Origin: Clostridia bacterium
Lineage (GTDB): Bacteria; Bacillota_A; Clostridia; Oscillospirales; CAG-382
Assembly: GCA_017517985.1 (NCBI GenBank)
Contig: JAFWWX010000141.1
Span: 1 to 7,309 of the forward strand
Length of the DNA: 7,309 nt
Direction of reading: 5' to 3'
The notes under the pieces were generated by a model. The model made no database searches and was not told the DNA's origin. It worked only from the letters and a program-made list of their open reading frames with translations. Below, in pieces: positions 1 through 5,152 of this stretch. The translations under genes were made by a program, and so were the position numbers. The stretch's first letter is position 1. Every line of letters begins with the position of its first letter.

Positions 1-2
1 CC

Positions 3-209
3 TTCATTTTTGATTTTGGTTCGAGAAATATTAATGACTTGAAGGTTGAAATTTCCTGTCAAGGAATGACATATTCTTTTGAAGCATTAACCGAAACACC
101 GCCAATTTTTAAATCTGATATTTATGATATAAAACTATATCACAATGGAGACCTTTGTGCAGAAAAAAATGGAATATCACTTTCAGGTTCGCAAGTTATT
201 ACTTTTTAA
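3..209 (+). CDS. C-terminal end of an unrecognised protein (5' truncated by the window edge)
   Basis: An open frame enters from the left edge (codons begin at position 3) and ends at TAA 207-209, giving 68 residues that start FIFDFGSRNINDL and end GSQVITF. The composition looks like real protein: mixed polar and beta-prone residues, with segments such as VEISCQGMTYSFEAL and DIYDIKLYHNGDLC that suggest a small beta-rich tail. I see no membrane segment, sortase motif or known catalytic motif, and I cannot assign a family. The gene ends tail-to-tail against the lipoprotein gene, with only a terminator hairpin between them. It could be another surface or pilus-related protein, but that rests on neighbourhood alone. 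The reading frame is well supported because it stays open to the edge and stops just before the hairpin; the function is unknown. Confidence 0.6.
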   Translation, partial: FIFDFGSRNINDLKVEISCQGMTYSFEALTETPPIFKSDIYDIKLYHNGDLCAEKNGISLSGSQVITF

Positions 210-240
210 AAACAGGATACCCATATTGCAGGGTATCCTG
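208..240 (-). terminator. Rho-independent terminator of the lipoprotein gene
   Basis: CAGGATACCC (213-222) and GGGTATCCTG (231-240) form a perfect 10-bp stem around an 8-nt loop. Read on the minus strand, the stem is followed at once by TTTTT (complement of 212-208), the classic layout for termination. It lies 10 bp beyond the stop codon of the minus-strand gene. On the plus strand the stem is preceded by A5 and followed by TAAAAAAGG, so it has no U-tract and should work poorly for the rightward gene ending at 209. Confidence 0.85.
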
Positions 241-250
241 TAAAAAAGGT

Positions 251-1177
251 TTATTTGTTTGCTGAAAATCCTATTTCTGTAGGTGTTAGCATAAAGAACA
301 CATTTTTAAATGATAATTTACTGTATTCATCAATAAGCCAAATACATTTTTGTTTCCAGTCATCTTTTTGTCTGGATATCATATCATCCCAAGCAGGAGC
401 TTCACTGTATTTTGTGAGGCTGAGTGATGGATTATCTGAGGTATATCCTTTTTCAACTGTGCAATAATTTAAGCCTTTAAATGAAATGTATTCACTTAAG
501 AATCCGCTGAAATCTTCAAATGGATTTCCTTTTTCGTCAATAGAAATACGAACGTTTTTTGAAAGCTTGGGATTTTGTTTCGAATAAATAGTAATAGTTC
601 CTATACTGTATGTTCCACTGCTGTTTATCAGCATAGACAGCGAGTTTTCAGATATAGAATAGGAAATATTTTCTGATGTGTCAATAAGTAGTGAATCAGT
701 AGCATTTTCAGGAGTGGTTTTAATGGTGAATATAAGCTTGTCACCGATTTGTGCACGTGTGCCGCCATACAAAACATCATATATTGGTTTCCCTTTAATG
801 TACGGCGTAGGTTCATTTGAGCTTTCGTATCCTGCATATGTGATTTTTATATCGGTAAAGGTTATTTCATTTGAAATATCCTTTTTAGTATTCGATTCTT
901 CTTTTGCAGAGGGTAAATCGTTATTATTTTTATTAGTTTTTGATGAAGAATTTGTCTGTGCAGGATTTGATATAGAACTGGTTGTATCTGAACCAATTTC
1001 TTGATTGGATGATTCGACTATATCAGAAGATATGGAATCATCAACAGGATATATTTCAGAGACTACAGAAGAAACATCTGATGAAGAAATTGGCTCAGAT
1101 GAATTTGATGGTGCATTTGAGCAACCTATAAGAACACAGGCAATTAGAAAAATCGGTATTAATAGTTTTATTATCAC
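251..1177 (-). CDS. Surface lipoprotein with Ser/Thr-rich stalk and Ig-like domain
   Basis: The product is a 308-residue exported lipoprotein. Residues 1-18 form a short signal peptide with one Lys and a hydrophobic core, ending in the lipobox LIGC; Cys19 is the predicted lipidation site, so the protein should sit on the outer face of the membrane. Residues 20 to about 100 are a low-complexity Ser/Thr/Asn/Glu stalk. Residues about 143-214 have the rhythm of a bacterial Ig-like (Big) domain: GDKLIFTIKTTPENA, a Ser-rich turn, SSGTYSIGTITIYS, then NVRISID. The last 90 residues include SEAPAWDDM and DDWKQKCIWLIDEY and are not recognised; they may be a binding domain. The start is GTG (1177-1175): AAAGGAG lies 8 nt upstream, and the ATG two bases earlier runs straight into TGA. 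It is transcribed alone from a strong promoter and is closed by the hairpin at 208-240. It diverges from the pilin operon, so a link to pili is only positional. Confidence 0.85.
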   Translation of the reverse strand: MIIKLLIPIFLIACVLIGCSNAPSNSSEPISSSDVSSVVSEIYPVDDSISSDIVESSNQEIGSDTTSSISNPAQTNSSSKTNKNNNDLPSAKEESNTKKDISNEITFTDIKITYAGYESSNEPTPYIKGKPIYDVLYGGTRAQIGDKLIFTIKTTPENATDSLLIDTSENISYSISENSLSMLINSSGTYSIGTITIYSKQNPKLSKNVRISIDEKGNPFEDFSGFLSEYISFKGLNYCTVEKGYTSDNPSLSLTKYSEAPAWDDMISRQKDDWKQKCIWLIDEYSKLSFKNVFFMLTPTEIGFSANK

Positions 1178-1192
1178 ATTTAAATCTCCTTT
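1175..1192 (-). promoter_or_regulatory. RBS and GTG start with overlapping ATG-TGA start-stop
   Basis: On the minus strand AAAGGAG (1192-1186) is followed by ATTTAA, then ATGTGATAA. ATG at 1179-1177 has an ideal 6-nt spacing but reads ATG-TGA, a one-codon frame. GTG at 1177-1175, spaced 8 nt, opens the lipoprotein frame. The GTG therefore decides the start, and a competing initiation codon overlaps it. Confidence 0.75.
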
Positions 1193-1200
1193 CTGCTTAA

Positions 1201-1229
1201 ATTATAGCAGAATATAAACATAATGTCAA
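1201..1229 (-). promoter_or_regulatory. Consensus sigma-A promoter for the lipoprotein gene
   Basis: Read on the minus strand, the -35 box is TTGACA (1229-1224, 6 of 6 consensus). It is followed by a 17-nt spacer (1223-1207) ending in TGC, then the -10 box TATAAT (1206-1201, 6 of 6). The TGC makes it an extended -10 as well. The predicted transcription start is an A near 1194, leaving a leader of only about 17 nt that is mostly the ribosome binding site. It lies inside the divergent gap, and its -35 box ends 8 bp before the Shine-Dalgarno of the rightward pilin gene. Confidence 0.9.
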
Positions 1230-1237
1230 TAAACAAA

Positions 1238-1252
1238 AGAGGGCAATTTATG
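1238..1252 (+). promoter_or_regulatory. RBS deciding the ATG start of the first giant prepilin
   Basis: AGAGGG (1238-1243) sits 6 nt before ATG 1250-1252. An in-frame ATG at 1223 would add nine residues (MSINKRGQF) ahead of the prepilin leader. However, it has no ribosome binding site and overlaps the divergent promoter. Starting at 1250 gives a typical short basic class III leader, MKKKG. Confidence 0.85.
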
Positions 1253-4200
1253 AAAAAGAAAGGTTTTACTCTTGTAGAGATAATTGTTGTAATAGCAATT
1301 ATAGCGGTTTTAGGAGCTGTTATTGTTCCTGTTGTTGCGGGAATGCTCAATAAAACTGATGAACAAAATGATGAAGTTAATGCTTCTTTATATACATCGG
1401 TAATGCAACAGTTTGCAAACGAAAAAGTTGGAGATTCATTGCTTTATCCAGCTCTTTCAACAACGGGTACGGATTCGGAATATCTGCTTTTGCATGATAA
1501 AGGCGGTCAGGGAATGTTCCCTGGATATAATGTTCTTGAATTTGAAAATGATGATGAAACATATGCTGCCATCAGGAGAGAGGCAGTTATTGCAATAAAG
1601 GCATTCAGTAATGTAAAAACTTTAGACGGATATTATGTTTCTCCGCCGACAAAGGAACATTATCAATATGTATATTATTACCTTACCGGTGAAGTTCGTG
1701 TCGAAGATGAAAGAGAAAAGACGGCAGTCACAGAATCTCAACTGCAAAGCGGCGTTATTGATACAGAAGATTTTTGGGTATATTTGAGTCGTGACGGAGG
1801 AAGCGGGGATGCACTTATCAACAGCGAAAACGGTACAGGAATGGTTTTCGTTCAGATAAGGCAATTTGGAACTGATGAACTTCTTGAAGACACGACAGTA
1901 ACTTTAAATATCGGTTCAGAACAGAGAACTGCAAAGACAAGTAAAAACGGAACGGTTGGTTTTTCAAATATTTCTCTTGGAACTGTATATATTGGAGCAG
2001 AAAAATTAGGTGCAGTTTCATTCCCGGACAGTAGATTTTATGAAGAGGACGGTTCTCTTACGGTTAAAGAGGGCGGATATATCGGAGACAGTGCTGCCAA
2101 TCCTTATGTTATTACATTAAAATTGGGTTCTTTGGGTTCCTTAGGATTTTACAAAAGGACACATACGTGGAATGGAGTTTCTTGGGATTATGCTGATGAA
2201 TACATTATTAAAGATGTAGATATAACAAGTGAATTTACGGTTGACACATCAAGGGAATATGGATTTGCCAGAGATGAAACATATATTACCAATGCGGCAA
2301 CTAATGGTGGACGGCAGGAACTTTTAACAACAGACGGTAAATTCCTTTTATATGGTCCGTATGTATTGAAAGTTACTGCCCCGAATTTCAGAACTCACAT
2401 CGAGGATGTTGTTTCAAAGGTTTACGGTATTGACAATTACGAAAATGAGGGACTGGGCAGATATGACGGAGCAACTGCACCCTATGAGTACCCTATAATT
2501 ATGAAACGGCCTGAAGGTACAGGTCAGGTAAGCGGTACTATTCGCTGGGAACGTCCTGAACAACCGCTTGAAGGCAGCATTGAGCCTACAGGCATTTGGT
2601 TTGAAGAATTTGCAGTAAAAACAAGAGTTGTCATGAAGAACAAAAATGATAACAGCGTTTATTACAGTGATTATTTTGACATTTCCGAATCGGGAAATTA
2701 TCCGTATAAAATATCAGATCTTCCTGACGGTGAATATGAGATATATTTAGATACGCCCTATGGTGATAAAGGCAAGCTTACACTTGATGAATTTCCTACT
2801 GGTATAACGATAGATGGTACAGAAGTAATTGTTAATGCAAGTGTTTATTTTGAAGATGTTAAAAATGGTAGCATAAAATTAACAGTTACTTATGACGATA
2901 GAGGAAATAATGATGCCATTTCAGGAGCAAACGTCACCTTTACAAGATTAGGCTCTGTAACATATCCGCAGGTAACTACCGATAATAAAGGAAGCTGTAC
3001 GGTCTCATCAGTTAAAAAAGGCTTTTATCAGGTTGAAATTGATTTGCCGACATATATAGCAGAAAGAAAATTTATTTATAACTTCTTTGTTGATGGTGAT
3101 GAAGAATTAGTAATACGACTTCCCATTGAGTCTTTTACACTTGAGGGTATTATTTCAGGACTAAAGGCCGATGGTTCTGCTATGACGAAAAGCGGAAGCT
3201 TTGATGGCATTACTTTAACATTTACCAGATATAACGAGGACGGAAGTGCTAAATATAGTTCGGTTAAAGCTACTGTCGATACAAGTGGTTTGACAGCGCC
3301 GTATACAGTGACACTTGTTCCCGGCATGTATAAGATTACAACAAAAGTAACATGTTATCTCGATTATTCCAAAGCAAACGTACTTGAAAATTTCAGAATG
3401 GCAACCTCATTTAATTTTTCACTGACTATTGACGGAAACAAAATTTCATGTCATCCAAGTGCGAAAATTGTTTGGAAACAAAATGCAACATACCACTGGA
3501 AAGAATGTTCTAAATGCGGAACTGTATTTGATAAATCCAAGCATAAGTATTCTGCTTGGACAGCATCAGGGGCTAGCGGTTGTTACAGATATTGTACTGA
3601 AAAGAATTGTAATAGAACATTAGATGCTGTAACACCGCACGATTATGTGTATTCAAGTGCAGGCAGTTATGCTGCTACCTGTACATCAAACGGAAATACG
3701 CATTATGATTGTTCACGGTGCGGATATGATAAGGATGTTCCAATAAATAAATCAGGTCATAATTACGGGTCTTGGACATCTGACGGAGCATCCACACACT
3801 CAAGAAAATGTAAAAATTCAGGTTGCTCTGCAGTAGAAAGAAATGACCACAGTTACGGAAATTGGTATTGGACGTCTACAACTCCGGTTATGTGTAGTGA
3901 TACCAGTTGCTGCTATTATAACGGAACACAAAGAAGAGACTGTACAGTTTGCACTTATTATCAGACTAATTCTCCAATGGTAGGGCATTCGATAGAGTGT
4001 TATATGATGCGCCACTATGTGAGCGATACCCTTTATTATAACTATCATCCCGATTATATAGCCGACGCCTATTTTAAGACGGCCGAAGGAAGGATATACA
4101 GCAGATTGGGACTAAGCTCGGTTGTTAATGGCAGACAGGTTTTTGCTCCAGGTAATCCTGATGCCGGATATTATGGCAGAAGCTATAAAATTACAACGAT

Positions 4201-4459
4201 GTCAACTGATATATTTACTCAGTCATCGGTATTTGCAAATACAAAGCATTCTCATTTAATTGCCTGCGGAAACAGACCTGTAATTAATGGAATTGCATAT
4301 TACTGTCACGCATCTGTAAACCATAACGGAAATCCTTTGGGAACGGTATGCGGTTGCAGGAACAAACCGTTAGGTTATGTTATGGGAACCTACGGTTATG
4401 AAATCATACCGGACTTGAATCCTTCGTGGGATAGTCCTTACGAAAAGTTTGGGAGGTAG
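1250..4459 (+). CDS. Giant type IV prepilin-like surface protein with beta-sandwich repeats and Cys/His-rich C-terminus
   Basis: The product has 1069 residues, several times the usual 120-200 of a type IV pilin or pseudopilin. Residues 1-5 (MKKKG) are a class III leader cut after Gly5. The mature protein starts FTLVE, with Phe1 (the usual N-methylation site) and Glu5, followed by a hydrophobic helix to about residue 34. Residues to about 180 form a pilin-like head shared with the gene at 5153 (EAVIAIKAFS, YVYYYLTGEV, WVYLSR). Beta-rich modules follow at about 197-265, 285-424, 425-535, 541-625 and 626-731. Several have the carboxypeptidase-regulatory/CnaB look (SGANVTFTR, DLPDGEYEIYL, KKGFYQVEIDLP). 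Residues about 753-913 carry repeated C-x2-4-C units, each followed by a His-x-Tyr-type site. Residues about 948-1069 form an unrecognised domain with Cys1005, 1018, 1033 and 1035. There is no LPxTG or C-terminal membrane segment, so the N-terminal helix is the only evident anchor. It is the first gene of the operon, 3 nt from the next. The prepilin identity is firm; its role (adhesin, pilus tip or secretion pseudopilin) is inferred. Confidence 0.9.
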   Translation: MKKKGFTLVEIIVVIAIIAVLGAVIVPVVAGMLNKTDEQNDEVNASLYTSVMQQFANEKVGDSLLYPALSTTGTDSEYLLLHDKGGQGMFPGYNVLEFENDDETYAAIRREAVIAIKAFSNVKTLDGYYVSPPTKEHYQYVYYYLTGEVRVEDEREKTAVTESQLQSGVIDTEDFWVYLSRDGGSGDALINSENGTGMVFVQIRQFGTDELLEDTTVTLNIGSEQRTAKTSKNGTVGFSNISLGTVYIGAEKLGAVSFPDSRFYEEDGSLTVKEGGYIGDSAANPYVITLKLGSLGSLGFYKRTHTWNGVSWDYADEYIIKDVDITSEFTVDTSREYGFARDETYITNAATNGGRQELLTTDGKFLLYGPYVLKVTAPNFRTHIEDVVSKVYGIDNYENEGLGRYDGATAPYEYPIIMKRPEGTGQVSGTIRWERPEQPLEGSIEPTGIWFEEFAVKTRVVMKNKNDNSVYYSDYFDISESGNYPYKISDLPDGEYEIYLDTPYGDKGKLTLDEFPTGITIDGTEVIVNASVYFEDVKNGSIKLTVTYDDRGNNDAISGANVTFTRLGSVTYPQVTTDNKGSCTVSSVKKGFYQVEIDLPTYIAERKFIYNFFVDGDEELVIRLPIESFTLEGIISGLKADGSAMTKSGSFDGITLTFTRYNEDGSAKYSSVKATVDTSGLTAPYTVTLVPGMYKITTKVTCYLDYSKANVLENFRMATSFNFSLTIDGNKISCHPSAKIVWKQNATYHWKECSKCGTVFDKSKHKYSAWTASGASGCYRYCTEKNCNRTLDAVTPHDYVYSSAGSYAATCTSNGNTHYDCSRCGYDKDVPINKSGHNYGSWTSDGASTHSRKCKNSGCSAVERNDHSYGNWYWTSTTPVMCSDTSCCYYNGTQRRDCTVCTYYQTNSPMVGHSIECYMMRHYVSDTLYYNYHPDYIADAYFKTAEGRIYSRLGLSSVVNGRQVFAPGNPDAGYYGRSYKITTMSTDIFTQSSVFANTKHSHLIACGNRPVINGIAYYCHASVNHNGNPLGTVCGCRNKPLGYVMGTYGYEIIPDLNPSWDSPYEKFGR
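3506..3988 (+). repeat. Degenerate Cys/His repeat region within the first giant prepilin
   Basis: This stretch encodes residues about 753-913. It holds five degenerate units of paired cysteines followed by a conserved histidine. The pairs are C753/C756 with H765, C782/C787 with H797, C821/C824 with H837, C854/C859 with H867, and C898/C901 with H913. The histidine is usually followed by x-Tyr (HKY, HDY, HNY, HSY), and in three units a Trp lies nearby (YSAW, YGSW, YGNW). The segment TCTSNGNTHYDCSRCG matches a repeat style I know from clostridial surface proteins. Paired CxxC plus His suggests metal (zinc) binding or disulfides; neither is shown by the sequence alone. Confidence 0.75.
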
Positions 4460-4462
4460 ATT

Positions 4463-5152
4463 ATGAAAAAGAAAAGAATAATTATAATTTTTGTTGCAGT
4501 GTTTTTAATGGTTTCCCTAATTGCATCCGTGATATTAGGTATATTTATGTCAGGGGATAAGTTTAATAAAGAGGATGACGGTATCGCCTTTGATGAACTT
4601 TATGTCAGGGATGTGCTCGAAAACAAAACTGCTGATGACATAATAAACGATCCTCAGTGGGAAGAAAATCTTGCCGACTCAACAGAGGATTATATTATGG
4701 TAAGCGCTGATAAATTTGACCTCACAAAAGAAATGGGGGTCGGTGGCGGTTATTCAATGCTGCATTTTGATGCCAAAACAAAAGATATTGAAATGATACA
4801 GCATAGTTATGTTACACATACGGAAGAAAAAGAGCCAAAAGCAGTTATTGAGGAGCTTGTTGCGAATATTCAAACAAACATTACCGGACTATTAGGAAAT
4901 CCGCAGCGTAAATTTATGTTAATGAACAGCAGCGGAGAGTTTAAAGATTACGATGGTCTTTCGGTTGAAGAGATGATAGACAGTATATTAAAAAATGACA
5001 CAGTTATGTATGCAATGTTTGAATGTAACGGTATCAGATACGAATTAAATATTATGTATTCTGATGAGACTGTATATACGATGGTTTGGATATACGAGGA
5101 AAGTGTGGCAAGAAATTCACCGGATAATATTTTCAAAGAAGGTGAGCCATAA
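4463..5152 (+). CDS. Single-pass membrane protein with acidic extracellular domain, function unknown
   Basis: The product has 229 residues. It begins MKKKRIIII and has one hydrophobic segment (about residues 6-30, ending VILGIFM). With the basic N-terminus, this predicts an inside-to-outside signal anchor. There is no lipobox and no G|FTxxE, so it is neither a lipoprotein nor a prepilin. The outer part is acidic and looks like a mixed alpha/beta domain. It contains strand-like stretches (EDYIMVSADKF, GYSMLHFDAKTK, IRYELNIMYSDE, TVYTMVWIYEE) and a helix (KAVIEELVANIQTNITGLLG), with a lone Cys in MFECNGIRYEL. GGGAGG (4451-4456), lying in the last codons of the upstream gene, is spaced 6 nt from ATG, and only 3 nt separate the genes. 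It abuts the next gene directly, so translational coupling is likely. I do not recognise the family. Its place between two giant prepilins suggests an accessory or assembly partner, which is inference. Confidence 0.85.
   Translation: MKKKRIIIIFVAVFLMVSLIASVILGIFMSGDKFNKEDDGIAFDELYVRDVLENKTADDIINDPQWEENLADSTEDYIMVSADKFDLTKEMGVGGGYSMLHFDAKTKDIEMIQHSYVTHTEEKEPKAVIEELVANIQTNITGLLGNPQRKFMLMNSSGEFKDYDGLSVEEMIDSILKNDTVMYAMFECNGIRYELNIMYSDETVYTMVWIYEESVARNSPDNIFKEGEP

Noticed and set aside
678..1217. Plus-strand open frames of 108 and 70 residues opposite the lipoprotein gene
   Set aside because: They mirror the low-complexity Ser-rich coding region. The minus strand has promoter, ribosome binding site, lipobox and terminator.
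1196..1224. Rightward promoter candidates in the divergent gap (-10-like TATAAA 1213-1218 or CATAAT 1219-1224)
   Set aside because: The spaced -35 positions (TTTCTG, TTAAAT) match the consensus poorly, and the region is AT-rich, so such boxes arise by chance. A rightward promoter must exist, but I cannot place it.
1223..1249. Upstream in-frame ATG at 1223 as start of the first prepilin (nine extra residues)
   Set aside because: It has no ribosome binding site and overlaps the -35 box of the divergent promoter. ATG 1250 has AGAGGG at 6 nt and yields a standard prepilin leader.
3506..3988. Cys-pair region as a c-type cytochrome or rubredoxin-like redox domain
   Set aside because: There is no CxxCH haem motif, and the spacing varies between units. 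The pattern fits the Cys/His repeats of clostridial surface proteins better.
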